DNA of 64,000 nucleotides. Source: Deroplatys truncata (lineage: Eukaryota > Arthropoda > Insecta > Mantodea > Mantidae). Made by a program: the position numbers and the translations under genes. Shown here piece after piece: positions 1 through 10,397 of the stretch (positions are counted from its first letter, which is position 1; every line of letters begins with the position of its first letter). The stretch lies in contig CM060989.1 of NCBI GenBank assembly GCA_030765065.1, positions 62,510,001 to 62,574,000 on the forward strand, given 5' to 3'. The notes below the pieces were generated by a model that saw nothing but the letters and a program-made list of their open reading frames with translations, did not search any database and was not told the origin of the DNA.

Positions 1-390
1 CGTTTGGAATTTTCCTGCGTGATGTGTGGCTTATGAGCAGCCGCTCGACCATGGAATCCAAGGTTCTCACCTCACGCCTAACTGTCATAGTAATTGCAGT
101 GGATACTGATGCAGTTTGGAATTCCTGTGTGATGGTCTGGATAGATGTCTGCCTATTCTCTTTACGACCCTCTTCAAATGTCGGCGGTCTCTGTCATTCA
201 ACAAACGAGGTCGGCCTGTACGCTTTTGTGCTGTACATGTCTCTTCACGTTTCCACTTCACTATCACATCAGAAACAGTGGACCTAGGGATGTTTGGGAG
301 TGTGGAAATCTCGCGTACAGACTTCTGACACAAGTGACACCCAATCACCTGACCACGTTCGAAGTCCATGAGTTCCACTGAGCGTCCCAT
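1..390 (-). pseudogene. Tc1-like transposase, N-terminal part, frameshifted
   Basis: An ATG at 388-390 (minus) opens a frame starting MGRSVELMDFERGQVIG, the usual start of a large Tc1 clade. It continues through the paired-like helix-turn-helix that binds the TIR (REISTLPNIPRSTVSDVIVK) and the GRPR motif. The frame stops at 85 after about 101 codons. In another frame the homology resumes (ENLGFHGRAAAHKP, about 70-1), so at least one indel separates the two DNA-binding halves. The DDE catalytic domain would lie beyond the window edge. Similarity was judged from memory of the family, not by alignment. Confidence 0.85.
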
Positions 391-524
391 TCTGCCGTTT
401 CACGATGTCTAATGACTACTGAGGTCGAGAATAATGAGTACCAGGCAGTAGGTGGCAGCACAATGCACTTAAGATGAAAAACGTATGCTTGTGGGGGTGT
501 CCGGATACTTTTGATCACATAGTG
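1..524 (-). mobile_element. Tc1-like DNA transposon, cut by window start
   Basis: The right boundary is the terminal inverted repeat: on the minus strand it starts CACTATGTGATCAAAAGTAT and continues CCGGACACCCCCA, a terminus typical of Tc1-like elements. It abuts TA (525-526), the expected target dinucleotide. The transposase reads leftward from about 390 and leaves the window at base 1, so the other terminus is not visible. The element is inactive as seen, because its reading frame is broken. Confidence 0.85.
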
Positions 525-639
525 TACATACATAATATCATCTGATAATAAACAGATAAAGCTTTTCTTATGTGAACAATATAATTAAAGAACAGTTATA
601 ATTACATTACAATTGTTTTAAATGTCATACAGTTGTATG

Positions 640-905
640 TTTTGTAAGAACATTAGAATCTTGTTATACATTTTGGAATCATTAAGAGAGGTAATATCAT
701 TTGGGATGTTATATATTTTCCTGTTATATCGAGTACATCAGAAACTTCTTTGGTGATCAGATAGGAGTGTGTCATCTTTGTACGTCCAATTCTTAAGTGA
801 TAATGATAAATTGATGTTTCTTGTTTAACTTTGTAAAAATACATTTGTTGTTTAAAGATCCTATAACAGTAAGTAGGTTGTTTCCCCTGATTTTGAGACC
901 ATATT
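640..905 (-). pseudogene. LINE remnant, C-terminal end after RNase H
   Basis: On the minus strand the string LRIGRTKMTHSYLITKE (about 790-740) matches the segment after RNase H in many insect non-LTR retrotransposons, usually RLRxGHTxxTHSYLLSKE followed by a Cys/His motif. The zinc-binding residues that should follow are lost. A better-kept relative is at 55435-56160. The HINE at 909-1822 was inserted just upstream in the LINE reading direction. Confidence 0.6.
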
Positions 906-908
906 TTT

Positions 909-1822
909 ACTTTCTCTACTACGTACAGTAAGTAGGGGAAGTATTTGTATTCCACCCAAAAATTCGATACCGGGACTTCACCGGAAATACATGTTTTGAG
1001 ATCCCCTGAATCCAGAAAAAGCATTTTTGGAAACATGTCCGTGTGTGTCTGTCTGTCTGTGTGTGTGTGTGTTTGTCTGTGAACAGCATTACTCAGAAAC
1101 GAACAGTCGGATAAACACCAAACTTGGTATTTAGGTTCAGTATCTTCCAGAGATGCGACACGAAGGTTTTCAAGAAAATCCCCCCACTCCAGATTATCCT
1201 TTACATGGAACATTTTTCGAAAAGTTTAATTTTCTCAAAAATGGCTCTGACGATTCTGATTAAAATATCATATGTTTAAGAAATTTGCATGACAAATAAA
1301 ATGTATATCATGAATTTTCTGGGAATGTCTCCAAAAGTATTCTCCATTGTGAACGACTTTTGCATAACTGGTAAACCATAAGGGATGGACAAAATGTTAC
1401 TACACAAAAAAAGATGTAGATCGCGTTAAAATACACAATTTATGTCATATACATTTTTTTGTTGAGTGAACCATTTTCGAGATATTACTTGTTATTCCCT
1501 TAAATTTTTCAATACTTATTTTCTCAAATGGGAATTCGGTATTCATTTTTTGTCTTGGATATGCAAAGAGTATTAATCTGTGGGAAAGGGAATGGTGCTG
1601 CACCTAGCAACCGGCTATTAAGAGATATGTATGTGCTTAAAGGCTACTGTATTTCTATATTGCCCTTGTAAATATATTTTCCCCTTACATCTACAAGAAA
1701 ATTAGCATTAAGATAGAGTCTGCAAATGTTTATCTCGATTAACATGAAGTAGATGGAGAATAAGCGTTTGTAAAAATAGTTTGTACAAGAGTAGAGAAAG
1801 TCATGTGAGTGTACACATCAGA
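909..1822 (+). mobile_element. HINE-like element, subfamily A, full length
   Basis: Begins ACTTTCTCTACTACG, followed by GTACAGTAAGTAGGGG. Contains a TG/TCTG microsatellite at about 1040-1080, and ends with AGTAGAGAAAGT, a short hairpin and CACATCAGA. It is flanked by T runs on both sides (…CCATATTTTT and TTTTTTTCC) with no longer duplication. It interrupts a minus-strand LINE whose pieces lie at 640-905 and about 1840-2030. Confidence 0.85.
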
Positions 1823-1839
1823 TTTTTTTCCATGAAGTA

Positions 1840-2030
1840 ATGATTTTGGTTCGGATGTATGTAGGTCTGAATGGCTTGTTATTATCTCTGTATTAAATGT
1901 TGGTTTTTGGATGGTCGCTTTAGCAGCTTCTTATTTGTTGCTGTGATGGAATCCAAAACAATAACACTTGTTTTGCTTGTTCCATTACGTGGTTATATGG
2001 CATCTATATTTCTTGTATAATTTTGTTTCC
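1840..2030 (-). pseudogene. LINE remnant, RNase H segment (weak)
   Basis: Minus-strand translation gives scattered matches to the RNase H stretch seen at 55435-56160: a SKTSVIVLDSI-like segment, then EAAKATIQKP in another frame. Position and orientation fit the upstream half of the LINE whose tail is at 640-905. It is heavily decayed, with several frame changes. Confidence 0.35.
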
Positions 2031-2489
2031 TGTGTGTATATTTTGGGTTTCATTACAAAAAAAATCTATTATAGGCCCATAAATTGCAACCCAAAAACAA
2101 GACACACACAGTGAAAATAGGCAATTATAGGCACCATTAAATTAATATATTTTACTCCAGCAAGCATTAAAATCTTTATTTATAGAAAGCTTACGTTTCT
2201 AAACAAATGAATAAAATAGGCAAATGACGAGCTGCACACGTAATCTTATACAGGAATGATTTTGCATTCTCAATGTCTTCGGACCGAGGTAGCACCTTAA
2301 GTCTTTAGAACAATTCTCACAAGCTAGGGAAAACCCAGTGAAGGCCTTGGAGACGATGATTGGCATTGGATAAAAAAGAAAACATGCTGACGATGTATTA
2401 ACAAAATTATAAGAAGAAAAATCTCTGTTACAGTCACATGACTTTCTCTACCCACTAGCGCTTATTTCTTTAGCTCTTCCACAAAACGT
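2031..2489. other. Unassigned AT-rich sequence
   Basis: No coding signal or familiar repeat was recognised. The last 60 bases contain an ACATGACTTTCTCTACC string, resembling a HINE 3' end on the minus strand. Confidence 0.4.
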
Positions 2490-2732
2490 TCTTACTCTAC
2501 AACGTATACAGTAGGTAAAGAACATATTGCATTACACCCAAAAATTCGAAATCGATATTTCACCGAAATACTTGTTTTGAGGCCCCTTAAATCCAAATAA
2601 AATATTTTTGGAAACATGCCCATGTGTGTGTGTGTTTGTACAGCATAAATCATAAACGAAAAGTCGGATAAATACAAAACTTTGCATTTAAGTTCAGAAT
2701 CTTCCAAGGATCGACAAGAAGATTTAAAAAAA
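2490..2732 (+). mobile_element. HINE-like element, 5' fragment
   Basis: Homology covers the 5' third only: the degenerate terminus (TACTCTACAACGTATACAG), the CACCCAAAAATTCG block, a short (TG)n and the AACTCAGAAACGAA-type segment. It is cut off where the next copy starts. Confidence 0.7.
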
Positions 2733-3576
2733 TCTTATGTGTTACACTCACATGACTTTCTCTACTCTTGTACAAACTATTTTTACAAACGCTTATTCTC
2801 CATCTACTTCATGTTAATCGAGGTATCGAGATGTCAATCTTATTGCTAATTTTTTGTAGATGCAAGGGGAATTGGTAGGCTTTAAGGGATAGTCAAATAT
2901 TTTAAGAGCTGGTTGCTATGTGCAGTATTCCGTTCTCTTTGCATTACCAGGACAAAAAAATTGAATAACGAATTTGAGAAAAAGTATAAGTATTGGAAAA
3001 TTTAAGGGAATAACAAGCAATATGTCGAAAATTGTTCACTCACCAAAAAAAAATTATAAGACATAAATTGTGTATTTCAACGCGATCTACATTTTGTGAG
3101 TAGTAAAATTTTGTCTCTCTCTTATGGTTTACCAGTTATGCAAAAGTCGTTCACAATAAAGAATACTTTTGGGGACATTCCCAGAAAATTCGAAATATAC
3201 ATTTCATTTGTCATGAAAATATCTTAAACATATGATATGTTAATCAAAATCGTTATAGCCAGTTTTGAGAAAATTTTCGGAAAATGTACACTGTAAAGGG
3301 TATCAGGGGTGGGGGATTTTATTGAAAACCTTCGTGTCGCATCTCTGGAAGATACTGAACCTTAAATACTTAGTTTGGTGTTTATCCGACTGTTCGTTTC
3401 TGAGTTATGCTGTTCACAGACAGACATACAGACAGACACACACACGGACATATTTCCAAAAATGCTTTTTTTGGATTCAGGGGATCTCAAAACATGCATT
3501 TCCGGTGAAATTTCGGCATCGAATTTTTGGGTGGAATACAATACTTCCCCTACTTACTGTACGTAGTAGAGAAAGT
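2733..3576 (-). mobile_element. HINE-like element, subfamily A, full length
   Basis: In + coordinates it runs from TCTTATGTGTTACACTCACA to CGTAGTAGAGAAAGT, so its sense strand is minus. The (CA)n tract is at about 3418-3444. Its 5' end abuts AAAAATGAATAACGAAT, an internal point of another copy, so it lies head-to-tail inside an older copy. Confidence 0.85.
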
Positions 3577-4178
3577 AAAAATGAATAACGAATTCCCATT
3601 TTAGAAAATAAGTATTGAAAAATTTAAAGAAATAACAAGCAATATCTCGAAAATGGTTCACTCAACAAAAAAAATGTATATGACATAAATTGTGTATTTT
3701 AACGCGATCTACATTTTTTGTGTAGTAAGATTTTGTCTATCTCTTATGGTTTACCAGTTATGCAAAAGTCGTTCACAATGGAGAATACTTTTGTAGACAT
3801 TCCCAGAAAATTCAAGATATACATTTCATTTGTCATGAAAATATCTTAAACATATGATATTTTAATCAAAATCGTTAGAGCCATTTTTGAGAAAATTAAA
3901 CATTTCGAAAAATGTTCCATGTAAAGGGTAATCTAGGTTGGGGGGATTTTCTTGAAAACCTTCGTGTCGCATCTCTGGAAGATACTGAACCTAAATACCA
4001 AGTTTGGTGTTTATCCGACTGTTCGTTTCTGAGTTATGCTGTTCACAGACAGACACACAGACATGTTTCCGAGAAAAAAATTGGATTCAGGGGGTCTCAA
4101 AACATGTATTTCCGGTGAAATCTCGGTATCGAATTTTTGGGTGGAATACAATACTTTCCCTACTTACTATACGTAGTA
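3577..4178 (-). mobile_element. HINE-like element, host half of a nested pair
   Basis: Contains the 5' two-thirds of the element (minus sense), from the ATGAATAACGAATTCCC block to GTAGTAGAGAAAGT. The missing 3' third would have lain left of the copy at 2733-3576, but was not found there. The microsatellite is short. Confidence 0.8.
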
Positions 4179-4186
4179 GAGAAAGT

Positions 4187-4770
4187 AACAAAACCCTCCC
4201 AGCCCCAGCTATCCATTACATGTAAGATTTTTCAAAATATTTGATTTTCTAAAAAATGGCCCTAAAGTTTTTGATTAAAATGTCATATTAAAGACATTTA
4301 CATTACAAATAAAATATTTATCTTGAATTTTCTGGGAATGTCCTTTGAAGTTCTCTTCATTGGGAAAGAATTTTACATAATCTTGTATAATAAACGTTAA
4401 GCATAGACGAAGGCGTAGTGTATTTATTTCAAATAAGTTTTTTGTCATTTCTGAGATATCCGTTATTAATGGTTCCAATAGTTCACTACTTAGTCACTCT
4501 CTTGAAGTCCTTTCAACATTCAGTTTTTCGCGATTGCATGAAAACAGTATAGAATTTTAAGGCCAACATATGGCATGTAGTTCCTAAACATTTGACTATC
4601 ACTGTTCTCTTTGTATCTATAATGAAATGTGTAATGCAACTATTTCTGCAAAGATTTAGTTGGATTAAAATGTAGTAGATAGAAAAATAAGCTTCAGTAA
4701 AAATAGTTTATATGCCCACTAATAAAGATAGAGGGATAGAAAACGTCATGTGAATGTATCACATCAGATT
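4187..4770 (+). mobile_element. HINE-like element, subfamily B, 5'-truncated
   Basis: Starts in mid-element (CTCCCAGCCCCAGCTATCC). It carries the B-type interior, including TCTGAGATATCCGTTATTAA, and ends with GTCATGTGAATGTATCACAT then CAGATTTTT. More diverged than the A copies. Confidence 0.75.
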
Positions 4771-5283
4771 TTTATCTCATTTGTGTTAAATATTTCCAGA
4801 AATGGTTTATTACACATTTAGTTGTAGATACAAGGATATACAGAATGCTTAATAGCTATCGATCGGTTCTCCCGTTGGCCGGAAACATATCCAATGTTCG
4901 ACATTACCGCAGAGACTGTTGCAAGAACCTTTTTTTACTTTCCCTACTATATATAGTAAGTTGACGCAGTATTTTATATCACAATAATGTAAATGCCAGA
5001 GTGAGTGTAGTGTAAATAAGCATTATTGTATGACAATGATTTGTGATGTTTGTTAATTATAAGCATTGTTAGCAAATAAGTTTACACGGCCTCACTGAAA
5101 CTGACAATAGGAGCGGGCAACAATGAGCGAGGGGGTGAGTTGTTTATTAATTAGAAGAGACAAGCAAATGACGTCAGAGTAGCGCGCTTTTCTGTAGAAA
5201 TGGAGAGAATTTCTTCCCTAGAGCATATGTGTTCGTAATTTTGATTGGATATAAATATAGACGCTAATGTTGGCGCGTTTTAT

Positions 5284-5340
5284 TAACCAATAGCAGCTCG
5301 GTTATTATCTTTAGGCATATCGGGTGAGGGAGTATAAAAA
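5284..5340 (+). promoter_or_regulatory. LTR1 promoter (CCAAT and TATA boxes)
   Basis: ACCAATAGC (5286-5294) lies about 45 bp ahead of AGTATAAAAAG (5331-5341). The same pair is kept, in inverted orientation, in LTR2, LTR3 and LTR5, which supports a promoter role. Confidence 0.65.
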
Positions 5341-5359
5341 GCTAAAGCCAGGGACAGGT

Positions 5360-5575
5360 GTCGTCCAGTTCAACAGGATCATTCACGCATTACACATCGC
5401 TCAGTTCATCAGAAACATTCACAAGTTACACGTCGCTCAGTTTGACAGAATAATTCACGAGGTAAACGTCGCTCAGTCCAACAGAAGGATTCGCGGGTAA
5501 TATGTCGTTCAGTCCAATAGAAGCATATAAAGGTTACACGTCGCACAGTTTAACAAAATCTCTCGCGTCGTAAAG
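5360..5575 (+). repeat. 36-bp minisatellite inside LTR1, six units
   Basis: Six imperfect units of exactly 36 bp, each like GTCGCTCAGTCCAACAGAA followed by nn-ATTCACGnGTTACAC. Because 36 is divisible by three, it would encode a repeated 12-residue string if translated. LTR2 has four units in phase; LTR4 has at most one or two. Confidence 0.8.
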
Positions 5576-5708
5576 ATTGTTATAAATGTGAAATACGCGA
5601 ATTAATAATGTGCAGTAAATAAGTGATTATAGTGATATTAGAAAATATAACAGTTTCAGTCGGGCGTGTATCAAGAGTCAATATGTGAAATTAATTAATT
5701 GTGACGGT

Positions 5709-5714
5709 AATAAA
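5709..5714 (+). terminator. LTR1 polyadenylation signal
   Basis: AATAAA inside GACGGTAATAAAAGTGTA. The same block is kept in LTR2 and LTR4. Confidence 0.5.
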
Positions 5715-6078
5715 AGTGTAAAAACAAATTCTTTTATAAGTGTTATCTTTCAGTAACAAATCCTTTCCGTTTACACACCCTGTTCAAGAGATATGCTCGA
5801 CTGAGTAGTAATAATAGCTAGCCGGAGGACAAAGAACCTAAAATTTAAACTAGTATACAATAAAAGGCGCCCAGCAATAGATAACACGAAGTTACAGCGA
5901 CAAATTGGCTCCCATACGTGGGGCAGATAAACATGAAGCATCTTCCAAATACCAAAAAATATTCTACTTCAAAGTAGGGGAAGTATTGCATTACACCCAA
6001 AAATTCGATACCGAGATTTCACCGGAAATATATGTTTTGAGATCCCCTGAATCCAAAAAAAGCATTTTTGGAAACATG

Positions 6079-6116
<38 letters not shown>

Positions 6117-6118
6117 CA

Positions 6119-6215
6119 TGGTGTCTCAAAACATACACTTCCGCTGAAATATCTGTATTGAATTTTTGGGTGGAATGCAATACCTTCTCTACATATTAAG
6201 CACGTTGTAGAGAAA
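6119..6215 (-). mobile_element. HINE-like 5' end fragment, inverted
   Basis: Matches the 5' block on the opposite strand (GTCTCAAAACATACACTTCC to CACGTTGTAGAGAAA). With 5976-6118 it forms an inverted repeat folded around the (TG)n tract. Confidence 0.7.
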
Positions 6216-7199
6216 TAAAAAGTAAATTTCTTGTAGTTATGGCCTAAGTTACATAGGTGATACGTTTGGTTATGTTTTCTCTTTGCTTGTCTGATAATAT
6301 TTTTATTCTTTTTTTCTAGGGCTCTGGAGCGATTAACCTACGTTGCGGCATTGTCCAAGTAAGTTTAGAAGATATAGTAATACCAATATATTAAAACAAT
6401 TTCATTTAGAGAAATTTAAGAGGGACAAATTGGTTTTGGTTTTCGCCTCGTTTAAATGTAACTAACTTGCACTAAATTATATTTTGTCTTTGTTTAAATG
6501 TAGTTTAGCTGTCCTTTTAAGTTTCATAACATAACTACGGCGATGAAAATGATTTGTTTTATTCAAAAGTCAAGACAGTGCTTCTCGTTAAATGGACCAA
6601 ATTGATTATTATTTTACATCAGGGTGATATACATTAATACAATCACACTGGCCATACTTATTGAGTTGCAGTACACTGCATTTTAATTTAGAATAAAATT
6701 CTTTATCCCTAAATAATTTACTTTAACTATGCTACAGAACTGAATAACAGTAAGAAAATGAAAACCGAAACTTTAAAGGGTATGTTTTAGAAAAGGTCAA
6801 TAATTTATTTTCTGACAAACGAGCTGTCAACTCAATATCCACAACAGTAACGTCAACACACTTGTGGTTTACTTTTCTCTAGAAATAGCAGGGTCGAACC
6901 CTGTCCCTCGCAGAATTAGCTCACATGAAGCCCAAGGTATTTACTCTATTGTTTAACTTGCTGCAGCTCTGACTTGAAAGAAGTTTCCGGGAAATAATGT
7001 TATTAGGAAAGAAAGAAAATAAAACTGTTCTGCCCATGTGTCTTAAAGCTGTGGCAAGCTGAATTCACAACCGCGCGATCTATATGCATCGGTCATGGTG
7101 CGACTTTCCCAAAGCTCTCCTTGTACTCTGCTTTCTTATGCTAAGTTGTTAAACCACAGCACTCAATTTGATGGCCTGTTTCTTTTTAAATTCTCTAGT
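6216..7199. other. Non-repeat stretch with a possible 39-nt exon
   Basis: Mostly AT-rich and unassigned. At 6320-6358 a 39-nt segment is preceded by a pyrimidine tract ending TCTAG and followed by GTAAGT. One frame is open (ALERLTYVAALS, phase 1 entry). I do not recognise the peptide, and chance splice-like flanks are common in AT-rich DNA. Nothing else in the interval is supported. Confidence 0.25.
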
Positions 7200-7669
7200 G
7201 CTTACCTATAGTGAGTTGATATAGTATTGTATTCCGCCCAGACTTCACTGGAAATACACGTTTTGAGGTCCCTGGATCAACATAAGGCATTTTTAGAAAA
7301 AATTCCGACGTGTGTCCGAGTGCCTGTAAAAAGCGTAGTTCAAAAAGAAAACTCGGTTAAATACCAAACCTGACAGCATCTTTCAAATAACTCCATCCCA
7401 AACTACACTTTATATAGAACATTTTTTTCAAATTTTTATTTTCTAAAAAATGGCACTAAAGATTTTGATTAAAATACCATAGATATGTTTAGGGTATTAT
7501 TAGGATGCATTAGGATATTGAAATGTTTATACTGAGAATTTTCTGGGAATATCCTCTGAAGTCTTCTTCAATCTGAATTTACTTTTGCTTAACTGGTAAA
7601 TCGTAAGAGGTGGACAAAATCTTATTACACAAAAAATGAAGATCTCGTTAAGGCGAACAATTTATTACT
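7200..7669 (+). mobile_element. HINE-like element, subfamily B, 5' part
   Basis: Starts at a degenerate terminus (TGCTTACCTATAGTGAG), carries the CTTCACTGGAAATACACG block and the B interior, and stops at AACAATTTATT where a younger A copy begins. Confidence 0.7.
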
Positions 7670-8504
7670 TTTCTATAGTAAGTAGAGGAAGTATTGTATT
7701 CCACCCAAAAATTCGATACCGAGATTTCACCGGAAATATATGTTTTGAGACCCCCTGAATCCAAAAAAAAGCATTTTTGGAAACATGTCCGTGTGTGTGT
7801 GTGTGTGTGTGTGTCTGTGAACAGCATAACTCAGAAACGAACAGTCGGATAAACACCAAACTTGGTATTTAGCTTCAGTATCTTCCAGAGATGCGACACC
7901 AAGGTTTTCAAGATAATCCCCCCACCCTAGATTACACTTTACATGGAACATTTTTCGAAAATTTTAATTTTCTCAAAAATGGCTCTAACGATTTTGATTA
8001 AAATATCATATGTTCAAGATATTTTCATGACAAATGAAATGTATATCTCGAATTTTCTGGGAATGTCTCCAAAAGTATTATTCATTGTGAACGACTTTTG
8101 CATAACTGGTAAACCATCAGAGATACACAAAATTTTACTACACAAAAAATGTAGATCGAGTTAAAATACACAATTTATATCATATACATTTTTTTTTTGT
8201 TGAGTGAACCATTTTTGAAATATTTTTTGTTTTTCCCTTAAATTTTTCAATACTTACACTTTTTCTCAAATTCGTTATTCAGTTTTTTTTATGCCCTGGA
8301 CGTACAAAGAGAATGGAATGCGCCACATAGCAACTAGCGCTTAAAATATTTGACTATCGCTTAAAGCCTGCCAATTCCCCTTGCATCTACAAGAAAATTA
8401 GCAATAAGATTAACATCTCGTTAAAACATAAGCATACGGAGAATAAGCGTTTGTAAAACTAGTTTGTACAAGAGTAGAGAAAGTCATGTGAGTGTAACAT
8501 CAGA
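7670..8504 (+). mobile_element. HINE-like element, subfamily A, full length
   Basis: Begins ACTTTTCTATAGTAAGTAG, which has lost part of the 12-mer. The (TG)n is at 7793-7814. Ends AGTAGAGAAAGTCATGTGAG, then TGTAACATCAGA. It sits at the broken end of the B copy to its left. Confidence 0.85.
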
Positions 8505-8947
8505 TTTTTTTATGTTATTTCAATTTTATATTTAAACATATTTAAGCGCATGTAATAAGAAACAATGCTATAACCTAAAAAGAAGACTATAATATCAGTT
8601 CTCACGGATGTACAGGTTCTCTTTCAAGTCTCCTCCTCCTCTCTCTTTCACACACACGCACATGTGCAATATAAACGAGCGGGTGTGAACTCGTCTCTCT
8701 AAAGACGCCTGGTTGTAAACAGTAAAAAAGCGCCGCCAGGAAGGAGCTTCTACAACAATCTCCTGAAATGTTTAATTTCTTGGACATTGTGGCTGCTGCT
8801 CCCAGCAATCCCAGTAAAAATACAATTAAAAAAGAAAAAATCTCGGTGTGGAACGCGTGTGTAAACCGAATTCAAGAAAATGTAAACATAGAGAGATTCT
8901 GTTTAGGTTTCTTTCGTTCTGATTATGTCATTCTTCCTGCACTGCAC

Positions 8948-8988
<41 letters not shown>

Positions 8989-9182
8989 CCGCGTGTCTAA
9001 GGTAGTGCACGCGCCTCGCACGGTATAATATTTGGGCATGCTAGTCTGCGTGTGCTATTTTACTGGCTCCTTGCCTTCCAAAGTATTTTCCTCTCACATA
9101 CTCCAACAAATATTTATTAATTATAGTATTTTTAAAACTTAAACGCAACAGGATCATTAAATCACTTCATAAAAAGTTTCAC
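8505..9182. other. Unassigned stretch with a small open frame
   Basis: An ATG at 8768 opens 86 codons, of which the last 30 or so are a (GT)n translation (VCVCVC). The first 55 codons (MFNFLDIVAAAPSNPSKNT…) match nothing I recognise. There is a pyrimidine-rich CTCC/CTTT tract at 8620-8650. Confidence 0.25.
8951..8988 (+). repeat. (GT)19 microsatellite outside a HINE
   Basis: Uninterrupted GT dinucleotides. No HINE sequence flanks it, unlike most other TG tracts here. Confidence 0.9.
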
Positions 9183-9990
9183 TAAAAATTTTATGTCACG
9201 TTCACATGACCTTCTCTACCCACCATGCTTAATGTTTTACTTTTTCTACTGCTTACTTATAGTAAGTAGACAAAGTATTGCACTCCGTTCAAAAATTCTA
9301 CGCAGAGATTTTACCGGAAATACACATTTTGAGACTTCCTGAAAACAAAAAAAGCATTTTTGGAAAAAGGTCCGTGTGTGAACAGCATAATTCAAACACG
9401 AAAACTATCCAAACTATCCTTAACATGGAGCATCTTTCAAAATTTTCGAATTTCTCAAAAGTGGCTCAAACGATTTTGTTTAAAATATCATATATTAAAG
9501 ACATTTACATGACAAATAAAATGTACATCTTGAATTTTCTGGGAATAACTTGTGAATCCTCTTCATTCGGAAGGAATTTTGCATAACCTTGTATAACTGG
9601 TAAATGCTAAGCGATAGTACAAAACGTACTACACAAAAACACACAATTTATTTAAAATACATGTTTTACGCCATAAGACATTTACGAGATATCTGTTATT
9701 AATGGTTCTAATTGTTCCATACTTTGTCTTCCTTCAAGTCCTTCCGACATTCACTTGTTTCTCGCAATTGCATGGAAACAGTAAGGAATTTTAAGGCCAG
9801 CACAGCGTCCAGTTCTTAAACATTTGACTATCGCTGTTCCCTTTCTATCTATAAGGAAATGTGTAGTGTAGCTATTTTTTCAAAGGTTTGTCTAGATTAA
9901 AATGAAGCAGATAAAAAATGTAGTTTCGTAAGTATAGTTTGTACACCCATTAATAAACTATATAGGGTAGAGAAAGTCATGTTAATGTAA
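9183..9990 (+). mobile_element. HINE-like element, subfamily B, near full length
   Basis: The main copy runs from ACTTTTTCTACTGCTTAC (about 9239) to AGGGTAGAGAAAGTCATGTT and AACATTA. It carries the AATTTCTGGGAAT-type and AGATATCTGTTATTAATGG blocks. Bases 9183-9232 are a separate inverted 3'-end scrap (CACGTTCACATGACCTTCTC). The microsatellite is reduced to GTGTGTG. Confidence 0.75.
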
Positions 9991-9998
9991 CATTAAAA

Positions 9999-10397
9999 TT
10001 GTTTATAACTCCTCTGCAAACTATTGTTACAAAAGTTTTATTTTCCTGTTTACTTTGGTTAATCGAGTTAATCGTTTGTAGAAATGTTTTCACTACGCAT
10101 TTAAGTCTAGGATTAAAGAGGATACACGATGGTCTAATATTTAAAAACGGGTCGATATATGTTAGCCTTGAAATTCCATATTCCTTCTATAACATTGCGA
10201 GAAACAATGAATGATGATCGCATAAAAATGATAAGGTATTTATAAATTTAAACTAATAAGAAATGGCTGAAGCCACAAGATGTTGTTTTTAATAAAGTGT
10301 GCATGACTATTTGTAATGGTTTACCAATTATACAAAATTATTCCACAGTCTTTCTGAATGAAGAGGACCTCGCAGACTATTCCCAGAAAATTTAACG
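9999..10397 (-). mobile_element. HINE-like element, subfamily B, 3' half
   Basis: Minus-sense B copy without its 3' hairpin. It contains GTTAATCGAGTTAATCG and ATTGCGAGAAACAATGAATG, and stops at CCCAGAAAATTTAACG where the next A copy starts. Confidence 0.7.

Larger units (their letters stand above)
4962..5971 (+). mobile_element. Solo LTR of an LTR retrotransposon (LTR1)
   Basis: The 1010-bp unit starts TGACGCAG, ends ACTTCA, and is flanked by a perfect 4-bp duplication AAGT (4958-4961 and 5972-5975). It holds a CCAAT box, a TATA box, a 36-bp tandem repeat, an AATAAA signal, and near its end a TGGCTCCCATACGTGGGGC string resembling a primer-binding leader. No gag or pol and no second LTR is adjacent. 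The superfamily cannot be told from an LTR; a 4-bp duplication fits Gypsy-type or BEL-type elements. Confidence 0.85.
4937..6118 (+). mobile_element. HINE-like 5' end split by solo LTR1
   Basis: ACTTTCCCTACTATATATAG (4937 on) is joined across the LTR to AGGGGAAGTATTGCATTACA (5976 on). The HINE sequence becomes continuous if the LTR and one AAGT are removed. The copy ends in a long (TG)n tract (6082-6113) and then switches orientation at about 6119. Confidence 0.75.

Noticed and set aside
3265..3588. Long open frames over HINE copies as protein genes (here and at about 20 other places)
   Set aside because: They cross a CA/TG microsatellite, occur in a non-coding repeat, and appear in two or three overlapping frames per copy. 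Noted as a finding to test, not annotated as genes.
5360..5575. CRISPR-like array
   Set aside because: Units are contiguous 36-bp tandem repeats without spacers, inside a eukaryotic LTR.
8768..9028. 86-codon frame ending in VCVCVC
   Set aside because: One-third of it is a translated (GT)n repeat. The rest has no family resemblance I can name.
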